Below, piece by piece: positions 1 through 9,028 of a DNA stretch of 64,000 bases. Made by a program: the position numbers and the translations under genes. The first letter of the stretch is position 1. Every line of letters starts with the position of its first letter. Source of the stretch: Actinoallomurus purpureus (GTDB taxonomy: Bacteria > Actinomycetota > Actinomycetes > Streptosporangiales > Streptosporangiaceae); the NCBI RefSeq assembly GCF_024055795.1, contig NZ_JAMXMY010000026.1:93561-157560 (forward strand). Direction: 5' to 3'. A model generated the notes under the pieces. The model made no database searches. It was not told the origin of the DNA and was given only the letters and a program-made list of their open reading frames with translations.

Positions 1-1773
1 CAGGCGCTCCAGTTCCGCTTCGGCGAGTCTGCGCTGGGCATCGGAGGGCAATGAGGCGTTGCGCGGCGACTTTCGTATCTCCCGGAACGCGAAGTCCATC
101 AGCAGGGCCTCGTACAGCCCCGCCTGCCCGATGCTGGTCATCCCGGCCCGCAGCGCGTCGTCGTTCGCGTCGAAGATGGCGAGCATGAGCAGGAGGAGGG
201 GCTGCCGGGCGAGTTCACGATGGGCGAGCACGGTCTCGGCCGGGAGCGCCCGCCGCCCCCGCGCCGCGAAGATCTCCGCGTTGTGCCGATTCCAGACGTC
301 CAGCCAGTAGCGCACTTGGTCGTCAGTGAAAGGCTGGAGCTGCAGCGCGATGCTGCCCGCCGGATACCGTACGCGGTCGGCGACGACGGTGCGGCTCGTC
401 AGGATGACGGCGACCGGATGCCCGATCGCGAGCTGCCGCCGCTGCAGGTCGCGCACCTGCTCCAGATAGTCGTACCGGTTGACGCCCGCTGCCTGCAGCA
501 TCTCGTCGAAGCCGTCGAGCATCACGACCGGCAACGCCCCGCCCGCCGAATCGAGCAGGTCGGGCAGTGCCACCCGTTCTCCTGACTGGTGGAGGATGGC
601 CTGCTCGATCTGTTCCTGGATCAGTGATTCGGCGGCGACGTCGCGCAGCTCGACCCGGATCGGCAGGAAGTCCTCCTCCGGGAGTCGTGCGGCGAGGACC
701 TCGGTGAGCTTGGACTTGCCCGACCCGGGTTCGCCGAGGACGACGAGGGGCGCCTGGACCGCGCGAGGTGAGGTGAGATAGCCGGAGAGGAAGGCATCGG
801 TGTAGGGCGCCGGTTCCCGGTGCTCCCACCACTCCTGCCCCGCCGGGGTGTCCCCCGGCCGCACCTCCGCCACCTTGCAGCGCGGATTGACGTACGCGTC
901 GCCGAGAGACGGCAGGACGACCCCTTCGGGCGTCCGGCCCGCAGCGACGATCGGCTCCGCGAGCGCCGCGCGGTAGCTCCGGAGGAGGTGGCGGCGCGGC
1001 CGGTCGCCCGCCCGGCTCGCCGCCATCTCGGTGAGGATCCTGCCCACCTCGGACAGGCCCGCGCCGAGCGCGTCGATCCGGGTCAGGTTGGCCCAGACCT
1101 CGAACTCCCGGTTGTCCGCGGCCAGCCGCCGGAACGCCTGTTCGTAGCCGTTCAGGGCGGCTGGCGGCACGGCCATGACCGCCCGTGTCAGGCGGGTTCG
1201 CTCAGGACCCGCGAGGGCGTCCCAGGCGGCGACGCCGCGGGCGAAGGTCGTGAGCCGCCTCGACATGAGCTCGTACGTCGCCGTGATCGCCGCCCGCGTG
1301 CGCTCGTACGGCACGTGCGGCTCGGGCAGCGGGAGCCGGTCGTTGACCAGCCCGTCGATCAGGTCGGCGCCCCCACGTGCCGGAGCGGTGCCGGTCGCCT
1401 GGGCGACCTGCTCGGCGGCGGTCAGCTCCAACCGGTCGAGCCCGATCGGAAGGTCCGCCTGCTCCAGCGCCTCGAAGTAGGAAGACACCACGAGGACCGC
1501 GTGGGCCGCGGCGAGCCGCTGCGTGCGGTCGTAGCGGGACACGCCGCTGCGGCGCTCCGAGATCCGGCGGACGGTCTCGTGCCCGAACCTGACGATCTCC
1601 TCTTTCAGATCGAACAGGTTGAGGGGGGCCGACACGTCGTGCCCGGTGGCCAGCGCCGTCACCGTCCACGTCGCCAGCCCCGCCGCCGCGAGCCGGTCGA
1701 CGATGCCGATCAGGCGACTGTGGCGGCTGCCGAGGATCTTCAGGGCGTCGGCGTAGGTCAGCGAATCTGACAC
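1..1773 (-). CDS. NACHT-domain STAND NTPase with NNH7-type N-terminal helical domain (3' end outside window)
   Basis: Continuous reading frame of 591 codons that runs off the left edge of the window. The start is GTG at 1773, preceded by GGGAG at suitable distance. The N-terminal ~300 residues are helical and begin MSDSLTYADALKILGSRHSR, with YDRTQRLAAAHAVLV further on, as in the actinobacterial NACHT N-terminal helical domain 7 family. A P-loop GEPGSGKS follows (Lys353), then Walker B VVMLDGFDE near residue 420 and a sensor-like ILTSR. This is a signal-transduction ATPase with numerous domains; NACHT proteins of bacteria (bNACHT) include antiphage defence proteins, so a role in immunity is possible but inferred. 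The C-terminal sensor region is not in the window. An unrecognised gene lies 82 bp upstream on the same strand and may be co-transcribed. Confidence 0.9.
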   Translation of the reverse strand, partial: MSDSLTYADALKILGSRHSRLIGIVDRLAAAGLATWTVTALATGHDVSAPLNLFDLKEEIVRFGHETVRRISERRSGVSRYDRTQRLAAAHAVLVVSSYFEALEQADLPIGLDRLELTAAEQVAQATGTAPARGGADLIDGLVNDRLPLPEPHVPYERTRAAITATYELMSRRLTTFARGVAAWDALAGPERTRLTRAVMAVPPAALNGYEQAFRRLAADNREFEVWANLTRIDALGAGLSEVGRILTEMAASRAGDRPRRHLLRSYRAALAEPIVAAGRTPEGVVLPSLGDAYVNPRCKVAEVRPGDTPAGQEWWEHREPAPYTDAFLSGYLTSPRAVQAPLVVLGEPGSGKSKLTEVLAARLPEEDFLPIRVELRDVAAESLIQEQIEQAILHQSGERVALPDLLDSAGGALPVVMLDGFDEMLQAAGVNRYDYLEQVRDLQRRQLAIGHPVAVILTSRTVVADRVRYPAGSIALQLQPFTDDQVRYWLDVWNRHNAEIFAARGRRALPAETVLAHRELARQPLLLLMLAIFDANDDALRAGMTSIGQAGLYEALLMDFAFREIRKSPRNASLPSDAQRRLAEAELERL

Positions 1774-1855
1774 ACGTGCTCCCGGCGTGAGGGGGAAGGT
1801 GCTCCCATCATCACCCAGGGAGCGGAAGGTTCCCACGACTGCGAAGACGTAGTCC

Positions 1856-3052
1856 TCAGTGATCGTCGCCGGGCTCGTCGTACTCGAACCGCGAGGCGGG
1901 CTGGAAGGGCCCGGTGACGATCTCACGGATGAACCGGCCGGAGTCGAGCACCTCCTCCGCGGTGACCTCGAGCGTGAAGTCCTGGCCGGGCTGGAGCGAG
2001 CGCCGGCCGATCACGACGGAGCGCCGGACGCGGTAGATCGACGCCCAGGGCGAGCAGTAGTACATCGAGCCGCTCCGCACGACGTCGCCGCGTTGCAGCG
2101 CGGCGTTGATCTGCTCCTGGAGCCGCAGCGTTCTGGCGGGGTCCGGGTCGTGCCGCCACATCTCGTTGATCGACCGGCCGGCCTGGGCGTCGCGCTGCCA
2201 GCGGTGCAGGGAGTCGGGGTCGGTCAGGCACCAGGGGTCGAAGCCGGCGCCGCCCGGAAGCGGCAGCCTGGTGCCGGAGGGGCCGCCCGCCGCCCCCTCG
2301 CTCCAGCCGTACGTGCCCAGCAGGCTCGGCATCGCGATGAGCTGGCCGAGGTGGTAGTACGCCCCTAGGGCGTGCTGCAACCGCTGTTCGATGATCGCGT
2401 GGAGCTCCTGGCCCGCCCCGGGTTCGAAGACGTGCGCGGCGTAGTCGGCGACGGACGACGCCTCCGCGGCGATCTGGCGCAACCGGGCGATGTCGGCGCG
2501 GTGCCCGTCCTGGCCATCGGTGATGTCGAACGCTCCGAGGGCGGTCTCCACGTGCTCCCGGATGGCGGCACCGGCCGCGATCATGGCCTCCAGGTGCGTG
2601 GCGGGGCACGGCTCGACCTCGATCCAGCCGGGCAGGTCGGCCGGCAGGACGCCCCCAGGGTGGGGCAGGTAGTCCGGATTGGCCGCGGCCTGGCGGTTCA
2701 GCGAGAGCCAGCCCTCGACCTGGCCGAAGAACGCCCAGACCTGCTCGGCCGTCACCCGGGGGAGGTACCCGACGGTGCGCGTGTCGGCGCGGTAGTCGGC
2801 CTCGATCATCTTGTCGCCCAGGGTCTGCAGGACGTAGGCGTTCCACGCGTACAGCTGCTGGGCGGCCGCCGCGACCGGGGCGTTCCAGGCGTCGATCTCC
2901 TGGGCGGCCAGGTCGCGGCGCACGGCCTCGGCCTCGTCGAGCGCCTGGTAGACGGCGATCCCGGCCTTCTGGATCGACTCGATCGTGTTCGCGGGGACCT
3001 CCTTCTTGAACCCCGCGACCATGCGCGTCAGCAAGCCCGGATTGACCGCCAT
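1856..3052 (-). CDS. Unrecognised 398-residue protein upstream of the NACHT gene
   Basis: ATG start with GGGAGAG just upstream. I do not recognise the family. The sequence is soluble-looking, with no signal peptide or membrane segment. It is rich in Ala, Trp and Tyr in its first half (ALDEAEAVRRDLAAQEIDAW), suggesting a helical region to about residue 240. A Gly/Pro-rich linker follows (residues ~255-275). The C-terminal ~100 residues look like a beta-rich module (SGSMYYCSPWASIYRVRRS, then FTLEVTAEEVLDSGRF). It ends 82 bp before the NACHT ATPase on the same strand and starts after a terminator that separates it from the L,D-transpeptidase gene. The two could therefore form a two-gene unit. 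Function unknown. Confidence 0.75.
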   Translation of the reverse strand: MAVNPGLLTRMVAGFKKEVPANTIESIQKAGIAVYQALDEAEAVRRDLAAQEIDAWNAPVAAAAQQLYAWNAYVLQTLGDKMIEADYRADTRTVGYLPRVTAEQVWAFFGQVEGWLSLNRQAAANPDYLPHPGGVLPADLPGWIEVEPCPATHLEAMIAAGAAIREHVETALGAFDITDGQDGHRADIARLRQIAAEASSVADYAAHVFEPGAGQELHAIIEQRLQHALGAYYHLGQLIAMPSLLGTYGWSEGAAGGPSGTRLPLPGGAGFDPWCLTDPDSLHRWQRDAQAGRSINEMWRHDPDPARTLRLQEQINAALQRGDVVRSGSMYYCSPWASIYRVRRSVVIGRRSLQPGQDFTLEVTAEEVLDSGRFIREIVTGPFQPASRFEYDEPGDDH

Positions 3053-3149
3053 CTCTCTCCCGTCATCCCCGACTGCGCTCTTCGCCGTCCTTCGACGCGG
3101 TCACCCCGAACCGCGTTCCATGATCGTAAAGGACGTGATCGGAAAAGAA

Positions 3150-3177
3150 GGCGGCGGGGCCGCTCGGCCCCGCCGCC
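3150..3177 (-). terminator. Intrinsic terminator downstream of the L,D-transpeptidase gene
   Basis: A GC-rich perfect inverted repeat (GGCGGCGGGGCC pairing with GGCCCCGCCGCC, with a tiny loop) lies 36 bp past the stop codon of the leftward transpeptidase gene. On the transcribed strand it is followed by a T-rich run (CTTCTTTTCC). This fits a rho-independent terminator. Confidence 0.75.
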
Positions 3178-3212
3178 GTCAGTCCGCGCCGGCGTCCCGG
3201 CGCCGTCCGTCG

Positions 3213-4469
3213 TCAGTTGTGCGCCGGCGTGCCCGTGCCGGAACCGGCGGTCGCCGTCAGGGGCGTCGTCGTCACCGGCTGCTTGAGGGCGCCCTCCTTC
3301 ATCCACTTGGTGAAGGACAGCTGCCAGTAGCCCCAGCCGTTGTTCCACTCGAGGTCACGCGTCGTGCCGCTGATGACGACGACGTCGCCGCGGTTGCTCA
3401 GTTTGAAGAACCACTGGGCGCCGGCGGGCGTCTGCCGGACGCAGCCGTGACTGCAGTTGCTGTGCCCGAGGCACCCGTACTCGCCGGGGCTCTGGTGGAG
3501 GTACTCGCCGCTGTTGCTGATCTGCACGTCCTTGTAGACCAGTTCGTGGTAGTACCCGGGCTCGCCCTCCTTGATGTTCGGCGAGGTCATGGTGACCACC
3601 GGGGACTTGCCCATCGCCAGGTGGACGCCGCTGGTGGTGCGGAAGTCGTTGCCGTGGGAGTCGGCGCCGCCCATGCCGCCGCTGACCGGGATGGTCTTGG
3701 CGAGCTTGCCGTCGACGTAGACCTTGCTCTTGTGGGTCTTGAGGTTGACCTTCGCGATGTGGGAGGCGCCGATCGAGAAGTTCTTCGTGACGTCCTTGGT
3801 GCCGTACACGCCGGACGCGGCGCGAACGCCGGACAGGTGCGCGACGAGGCTGACCTTGCTGTGCGCGGGCCAGTACGCCTTGGTCCGGAAGATCACCTGC
3901 TGGTTGGTGATCCAGCGCCACGCGCCCTCCATCGGGGAGGTCGAGCGCACCTCCAGGGCCTTCTCCACCGCCGCCCGGTCGGTGATCGCCCGGTCGAAGC
4001 TCACGGTGATCGGCATGCCGACGCCGACCGTCTCCCCCGCACTCGGCGTCACGTCGCTGACCTTCACCGTCGAGGACGCCTTGAGGGTGGTGAACTTACT
4101 CGTGACCGTCGCGACCTTGCCCGCCGCGTTCTTCGCGGTCGCCGTCACGGTGTACGCGGTGCCCGGCTTGAGCGCCCACTTGGTCTTCCAGCTCTTCTTG
4201 TCGGCGGCCAGGACGCCGTCGACGGTGCTCTGGCCGGCCTGCACGCTGACCTGCTCCAGGACGCCGCTGTCCGCCGTCACCGTGACGCCCTTGTCCGGGC
4301 GCACCTTGGAGGCGCCGCTGGCCGGTGTGATCGCGGCCGCCGCGTCTGGGGCGTTGGCCGACTTGCCCGCCTGAGACGCGTCACCGCTCGATGAGCATGC
4401 CGCGGCCAGCATGAGAACCGCTCCGGCCCCCGCCGTAGTGATCAATCGACCCGATCGCCTGATGCGCAC
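3213..4469 (-). CDS. L,D-transpeptidase lipoprotein (YkuD domain, Ig-like domains)
   Basis: Cell-envelope enzyme that forms 3-3 cross-links in peptidoglycan (LdtMt2-like family). I chose GTG 4469, which gives a 418-residue precursor with a lipoprotein signal peptide (VRIRRSGRLITTAGAGAVLM then lipobox LAAAC, Cys25). A longer reading to 4574 would put the signal internally. Residues ~40-150 and ~150-245 look like the two bacterial Ig-like domains of this family. The YkuD catalytic domain follows, with the His region HELVYKD, HQSPGEYGC and the catalytic motif SHGCVR (Cys is the nucleophile). A short tail follows with WNNGWGYWQLSF. The protein is expected to be anchored on the outer face of the membrane. 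It is monocistronic, with a strong terminator after it. Confidence 0.92.
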   Translation of the reverse strand: MRIRRSGRLITTAGAGAVLMLAAACSSSGDASQAGKSANAPDAAAAITPASGASKVRPDKGVTVTADSGVLEQVSVQAGQSTVDGVLAADKKSWKTKWALKPGTAYTVTATAKNAAGKVATVTSKFTTLKASSTVKVSDVTPSAGETVGVGMPITVSFDRAITDRAAVEKALEVRSTSPMEGAWRWITNQQVIFRTKAYWPAHSKVSLVAHLSGVRAASGVYGTKDVTKNFSIGASHIAKVNLKTHKSKVYVDGKLAKTIPVSGGMGGADSHGNDFRTTSGVHLAMGKSPVVTMTSPNIKEGEPGYYHELVYKDVQISNSGEYLHQSPGEYGCLGHSNCSHGCVRQTPAGAQWFFKLSNRGDVVVISGTTRDLEWNNGWGYWQLSFTKWMKEGALKQPVTTTPLTATAGSGTGTPAHN

Positions 4470-4630
4470 TGATGACCCCACTTCGCGCAGAAGATGCGCA
4501 CCTGAGAGTGAAAGAGGAGGTGCGCATCGGTAGATCCCCGGTAATTCGAGCATCATAGTATCGATCATCGGCAATTAATCTGGCAATCGCCGTTTTTGAG
4601 ACTGTTGACCGGCGAAACGGTAGTACGGCC

Positions 4631-5887
4631 TCAGAGGCGGACGATGACGAAGGCAATGTCGTCGGCGCCGCCACCCGCGACCTCCAGGTCGGCCAGAACG
4701 GCGTCGGCCAGCGGTTCGGGAGCGAGCGCGACGTGCCGGGCGAGGCTGTCTGCCAGCCGTTCCAACCCCACGTCGATGTCCTCGTCATGGTGCTCGACGA
4801 GTCCGTCGGTGTACAGGGCGAGGACGCTCCCCGCCTCATAGTCCCGGGCGGCCTGTGGCCGGGGGAGGTGGAGCGGACGCGCGCCCAGCGGCGGGTCGGT
4901 GGCCTGGTCGAGGAACTCCGCCGTACGGTCCGGCCGGACGAGCACGGGTGGGAGATGCCCCGCGCAGCTGTACTCGATCCTCCCGGCGTCCCGATCGATG
5001 ACGGTCTGGACGACGGTCGTCAGGAGCGCGCCGTCGACGCACCGGGCGTACCGGCCCAGGATGTCGAGGGCCTGGGCGGGTCCCTCGACGACGCGGATGG
5101 CGGCGCTGAGGGCGCTGCGCAGCTGGCCCATCACGCCGGCCGCCGACAGGCCGTGACCGACGACGTCGCCGACGGCGACGCCGATGCGGCCGTCGCTCAG
5201 GTCCACCATGTCGTACCAGTCGCCGCAGACGTTCAGGGAACTCACGGCCGGCAGGTAGCGGACCGCCGAGTCCGGATGCCGCGGCGGGTCGACCGCGGGC
5301 AGCATGGCCTGCTGCAGCGCGAGCGCGACCCTCCGCTCACGGGCGTGGGCGCGCCTCAGCTCGTCGTTGAGCTCCTGCAGTTCCTTGGCGCGGGCGTAGA
5401 GCTCGGCCTCCATGTCCTCGCCACGCTCGCGCAGGCCCCTGGCGCGCCCGCCGCGCCTTAGCCGGTGCCGCTCCCGCTCGCGGACGAACGCGGTCACGTC
5501 CTCGACACGGTGGATCAGCCACGCGACCGTGCCGTCCGCTTGCAGTACCGGAGTGTTGATCGGACTCCAGTACCGCTCCTCGAACACGCCCGGCCGACCG
5601 GGGACCGGGATGTCGTACTTCTGGGTCGCCATGGTGTCCCGCCGCCCCGTCGCCAGGGCCCGGTGCAGGGACGCACTGAGGTTGCGGGTCCCATCAGCGC
5701 GGGGATCCGCCGGATTGTCGGGAAACGCGGTGAAAATGTACTGACCGAGCAGGTCGGCCCGTTCGCGCCCCGTGGCGTCCAGATAGGCCTGGTTGACGTC
5801 GACGATGATCAGGTCGGGTGAGAGAACCAGACATGGGCTGGGCGCCGCGGCGAACAGGGCTCTGTAATCAATGTCCTGTTCCATCAC
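4631..5887 (-). CDS. PAS domain-containing SpoIIE/PP2C-type serine phosphatase
   Basis: 418 residues, ATG start. Residues ~8-135 form a PAS domain (YRALFAAAPSPCLVLSPDLI; YWSPINTPVLQADG, a typical PAS core). A coiled coil follows at ~140-195 (REREHRHRL-type charged helix, ELQELNDELRRAH). The C-terminal ~220 residues are a SpoIIE phosphatase: LALQQAMLP, then the metal-binding CGDWYDMVDL and VGDVVGHGLSAA, and late LALYTDGLVE. Proteins of this architecture dephosphorylate anti-sigma antagonist proteins in partner-switching sigma-factor control in actinomycetes, with the PAS domain as sensor. No anti-sigma or STAS partner is in the window, so the target is unknown. There is no membrane segment, so it is cytoplasmic. 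Confidence 0.92.
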   Translation of the reverse strand: MMEQDIDYRALFAAAPSPCLVLSPDLIIVDVNQAYLDATGRERADLLGQYIFTAFPDNPADPRADGTRNLSASLHRALATGRRDTMATQKYDIPVPGRPGVFEERYWSPINTPVLQADGTVAWLIHRVEDVTAFVRERERHRLRRGGRARGLRERGEDMEAELYARAKELQELNDELRRAHARERRVALALQQAMLPAVDPPRHPDSAVRYLPAVSSLNVCGDWYDMVDLSDGRIGVAVGDVVGHGLSAAGVMGQLRSALSAAIRVVEGPAQALDILGRYARCVDGALLTTVVQTVIDRDAGRIEYSCAGHLPPVLVRPDRTAEFLDQATDPPLGARPLHLPRPQAARDYEAGSVLALYTDGLVEHHDEDIDVGLERLADSLARHVALAPEPLADAVLADLEVAGGGADDIAFVIVRL

Positions 5888-5957
5888 GTGCTCTCAACGT
5901 GCATGCCCCTTCACGACAATCTACGGGATCCGCCCGGGAAACCCCAGCATGGGCGAC

Positions 5958-6794
5958 CTATCGTCGGTGTGCTGCGGGGACGACCAGGGGGGTTCCGGTC
6001 TCCGGGTCGTCGATCACGCGGCACGGCAGGCCGAAGACCTCCTCGACCCGCTCGGCCGTGACGACCTCGGCGGGTCCTCCCTCGGCGACCACGCGGCCGT
6101 CGCGCATGGCGATCAGGTGGTCGGCGTAGCGGGCCGCGTGGTTCAGGTCGTGCAGGACGGCGACGAGGGTGCGGCCCTGCTCCCGGTGAAGCCGCGCGCA
6201 CAGGTCGAGGACGTCGATCTGGTGGGCGATGTCCAGGTAGGTCGTTGGCTCGTCCAGGAGGAGCAGCGGGGTCTCCTGGGCGAGGGCCATCGCGATCCAG
6301 ACGCGCTGCCGCTGACCGCCGGACAGCTCGTCGACGTAGGCGTCGGCCAGGTCCGCCACGCCGGTGGCGGCCATCGACTCCTGGACGACGCGCTCGTCAT
6401 CGCGGGACCACTGGCGGAACAGGCCCTGGTGCGGATGGCGGCCGCGCGCCACCAGCTCGGCCACCGTGATGCCGTCCGGGGCGATCGACGACTGCGGCAG
6501 CAGCCCGAGCGTCCGGGCCACCGTTCGCGTGGGTCGCGCGTGGATGTCCCGTCCGTCCAGCAGGACGGTGCCCGAGCGCGGCTTGAGCATGCGGGCGAGC
6601 GCGCGCAGCAGTGTGGACTTGCCGCAGGCGTTCGGGCCCACGACGACCGTGAAGGACCGGTCGGGGATGGCCACGGTCAGCCCCTCGGCGACGGTCCGGC
6701 GTTCGTACGCGAGCGTCAGCGCCCGCCCTGCCAGCCGGGGCCCACCGCCCTCGGCCCTCTCGTGCTCCCGTTCGCGCGTGCTCTCGTGTGCCAC
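5958..6794 (-). CDS. Ferric-siderophore ABC transporter ATP-binding protein
   Basis: FepC/FhuC-type ATPase, 278 residues from GTG 6794, which has AGGGA just upstream; the open frame extends further but the extra N-terminus is an out-of-frame shadow of the permease. It shows Walker [14 protein letters not shown]-loop LGLLPQSS, signature LSGGQRQR, Walker [13 protein letters not shown] and the H-loop Asp-Leu-Asn-His ([14 protein letters not shown]). The [14 protein letters not shown] pattern is typical of iron-siderophore importers. It energises uptake through the two FecCD permeases encoded just upstream (36-bp gap). Third gene of the leftward arm of the siderophore locus, under the shared iron box. 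Confidence 0.95.
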   Translation of the reverse strand: MAHESTREREHERAEGGGPRLAGRALTLAYERRTVAEGLTVAIPDRSFTVVVGPNACGKSTLLRALARMLKPRSGTVLLDGRDIHARPTRTVARTLGLLPQSSIAPDGITVAELVARGRHPHQGLFRQWSRDDERVVQESMAATGVADLADAYVDELSGGQRQRVWIAMALAQETPLLLLDEPTTYLDIAHQIDVLDLCARLHREQGRTLVAVLHDLNHAARYADHLIAMRDGRVVAEGGPAEVVTAERVEEVFGLPCRVIDDPETGTPLVVPAAHRR

Positions 6795-6829
6795 GTTCCC
6801 TGCTTCCGTTGTCGAGGTGCCGGAGGTCT

Positions 6830-7870
6830 TCACGGCCGTCCCGCGCGACGCCGGCCGGCGAGCAGCCCGATCAGGTAGACGCCGCCGAGCACGCCGGTCA
6901 CCACGCCGACGGGCAGCCGGTGGCCGGGGATCAACCGTTGGGCGACCAGGTCGGCGGTGACCAGGAGGGCCGCGCCCATGCACAGGGAGGGCAGCAGGTT
7001 CGGGCCCGGTTCGCGGGTCAGGCGCCGGGCGAGCTGCGGAGCGGTCAGCGCGACGAACGCGACCGGGCCGGTGGCCGCGGCGGCGAGCGCGCTGAGCAGG
7101 ACTGCCGAGGCCAGCAGCGCCAGGCGGACCCGCTCGACCCGTACGCCGAGCGCCGTCGCGGCGTCGTCGCCCATCTCCAGGATCCGCAGCCCCCGGGCGC
7201 AGCCGAGCAGCACGATCGGCACGACGACGATCATCGCCGCCAGGAGGGGGGCCAGGTCGCCCCAGCCGCGTCCGTCGAGGGTGCCGGTCAGCCACAGGAC
7301 GGCGCGGGCGGCGTCGGGGATGTTCGCGCGGGTCAGCAGGTAGCCGTCGATCCCCGTGAGGGTCGCGGCGACGCCGATGCCGACCAGGACCAGCCGGCTG
7401 CCGTGCAGTCCTTCGCGCCAGGCGAGCAGGTAGATCGCGGCCCCCGTGACCAGTCCCCCGGTGACCGCCCCGGCCGCCAGCGCCAGTCCGCCGCCGCCGA
7501 TGACGACGATCACGGTCAGGGCCCCGGCCGCCGCGCCCTGGGTGAACCCGAGGAGGTCCGGGCTGCCCAGCGGGTTGCGGGCCAGGGCCTGGAACGCCGC
7601 GCCGGAGAGCGCCAGCGCTCCGCCGGCCGCGAGCGCCGTGAGCACGCGCGGCAGCCGTACCTGCTCGACGATGAAGGCGTCGGCGGAGGTGCCCCGCCCG
7701 AGGAGCGTACGCACGACGTCGGCCGGGCTCATCGGATAGTCGCCGCCGCCGATGGCGAGGACGGCGACGACCAGGGCGACCAGGACGCACGCCGCCCCGA
7801 CGGCCAGAGGGCGCGGCCGCAGCCGTACCGAGAACCCGCCGGAGGTCCGGATGACGATCGCCTCGCTCAC
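6830..7870 (-). CDS. FecCD-family siderophore ABC permease (second subunit)
   Basis: 346-residue polytopic membrane protein from GTG 7870. Its start overlaps the stop of the preceding permease by 4 bp (GTGA), indicating translational coupling. It shows hydrophobic segments throughout and family motifs [37 protein letters not shown] and, near the C-terminus, [17 protein letters not shown], the coupling-helix region that contacts the ATPase. It pairs with the other FecCD protein as the heterodimeric channel for a ferric siderophore, very probably the hydroxamate made by the adjacent des genes. The longer open frame upstream of 7870 is an antisense-like shadow. Confidence 0.94.
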   Translation of the reverse strand: MSEAIVIRTSGGFSVRLRPRPLAVGAACVLVALVVAVLAIGGGDYPMSPADVVRTLLGRGTSADAFIVEQVRLPRVLTALAAGGALALSGAAFQALARNPLGSPDLLGFTQGAAAGALTVIVVIGGGGLALAAGAVTGGLVTGAAIYLLAWREGLHGSRLVLVGIGVAATLTGIDGYLLTRANIPDAARAVLWLTGTLDGRGWGDLAPLLAAMIVVVPIVLLGCARGLRILEMGDDAATALGVRVERVRLALLASAVLLSALAAAATGPVAFVALTAPQLARRLTREPGPNLLPSLCMGAALLVTADLVAQRLIPGHRLPVGVVTGVLGGVYLIGLLAGRRRAGRP

Positions 7871-8904
7871 GCGCCGGCCACCCGTCGCCGCCGGACCACG
7901 GACAGGAAGACCGGGCCGCCCGCCACCGCGGTGACGATGCCCACCTGGACCTCCCCCGGCCGGCCGAGCACCCGCCCGAGCACGTCCGCGCCGAGCAGTG
8001 TCACCGGTGCCAGCACCGCGCAGTACGGCAGCAGCCGGCGCAGGTCGGGGCCGGTGAGCGCGCGCACGAGGTGCGGCACCATCAGCCCGACGAACACGAT
8101 CGGCCCGCACGCGGCGGTGGCCGCTCCGCACAGCAGCGTGACGGCGACGATGGCGCCGGCGCGGGTGCCGGTGGGGCGCGCGCCGAGGGCGCGCGCGCCG
8201 TCGTCGCCCAGGGCGAGCGCGTTGAGCGGGCGGGCGAGCACGGCGGTGAGGAGCACCCCGGCCGCGACGAACGGGGCGACGCCCGTCACGGTGGAGGGCC
8301 GCGCGGTGGCCAGCGAGCCGACGGTCCAGAACCGCATGGTGTCCAGGGAGGCGGTGTCGAGGAGCTCGACCGCGCTGACGTAGGCGTACAGCGCCGCGTT
8401 GACGGCCGCCCCCGCCAGGGCCAGCCGCCCCGGCGTGGCGGCGCGTCCCCCGCCGACGGCCCAGACCAGGGCCGAGACCGCACCCGCCCCGGCGAAGGCG
8501 AACCAGACGTACCCGCCGAGGGACGTGACGCCGAGGAAGGTGATCGCGGAGACGACGGCGGCCGACGCTCCGGCGTTGATGCCGAGCAGCCCGGGGTCGG
8601 CGAGCGGGTTGCGGGTCAGCGCCTGCATCACCCCTCCGGCCAGGCCGAGCGCGACGCCGGCCAGCAGCCCCAGGAGAGTGCGCGGCAGCCGGGTCTGGCG
8701 GACGACGGTGTAGGCGGGGGCGTGCGGGTCGAGGAGGCCGTGCCACACCTCGCCGAAGGAGAACTCCCGTGCGCCGATGGCCAGGCTCGCCGCGACCACG
8801 ACGAGCAGGAAGAACAGCGCGGCGAGCGGCCCGGCCGGGCGCGGGGGCCGCCGTCCTCCCGTCGGCGGCGCGACCGGCGGCCTCGATGACTTGGTGACAG
8901 ACAC
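7867..8904 (-). CDS. FecCD-family siderophore ABC permease (first subunit)
   Basis: 345 residues, GTG start. The N-terminal cytoplasmic tail is Pro/Arg-rich (about 25 residues), followed by about nine to ten hydrophobic segments. Motifs include [40 protein letters not shown] and [18 protein letters not shown]. This is the first gene of the leftward transporter operon. Its start lies 52 bp from the iron box, so iron-loaded DtxR-type repressor should block this promoter. Overlaps the second permease by 4 bp. Confidence 0.94.
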   Translation of the reverse strand: MSVTKSSRPPVAPPTGGRRPPRPAGPLAALFFLLVVVAASLAIGAREFSFGEVWHGLLDPHAPAYTVVRQTRLPRTLLGLLAGVALGLAGGVMQALTRNPLADPGLLGINAGASAAVVSAITFLGVTSLGGYVWFAFAGAGAVSALVWAVGGGRAATPGRLALAGAAVNAALYAYVSAVELLDTASLDTMRFWTVGSLATARPSTVTGVAPFVAAGVLLTAVLARPLNALALGDDGARALGARPTGTRAGAIVAVTLLCGAATAACGPIVFVGLMVPHLVRALTGPDLRRLLPYCAVLAPVTLLGADVLGRVLGRPGEVQVGIVTAVAGGPVFLSVVRRRRVAGA

Positions 8905-8955
8905 GTATCAGCTCCGCTGCGGACCGAGATCACGGTCACACTGGACAACACCAAC

Positions 8956-8974
8956 TTAGGTTAGGTTAACCTAA
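8956..8974. promoter_or_regulatory. DtxR/IdeR/DmdR-type iron box
   Basis: The 19-bp element TTAGGTTAGGTTAACCTAA differs by one base from the well-known actinobacterial iron box. Symmetric flanking AC/GT extends the dyad. It sits between the divergent transporter operon (start 8904) and the binding-protein/biosynthesis operon (start 9029). A single Fe2+-dependent repressor dimer pair could therefore control both directions. Confidence 0.93.
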
Positions 8975-9028
8975 GTTCGATCTTCCGGCCCAGACCCCCT
9001 CTCCCCCTCGACGAAGGAAGGCAACGCC

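Noticed and set aside
2985..4394. 469-codon frame opposite the L,D-transpeptidase
   Set aside because: Valine/Arg-rich shadow; the minus strand has the lipobox and the SHGCVR catalytic motif.
5958..7790. 610-residue ATPase with long N-terminal extension
   Set aside because: The extension is Arg/Pro-rich shadow of the permease gene; GTG 6794 has a proper ribosome site and begins normal ATPase sequence.
6830..8746. Single 638-residue fused permease
   Set aside because: The N-terminal third is an out-of-frame reading of the first permease; the real second permease begins at GTG 7870 with a 4-bp overlap.
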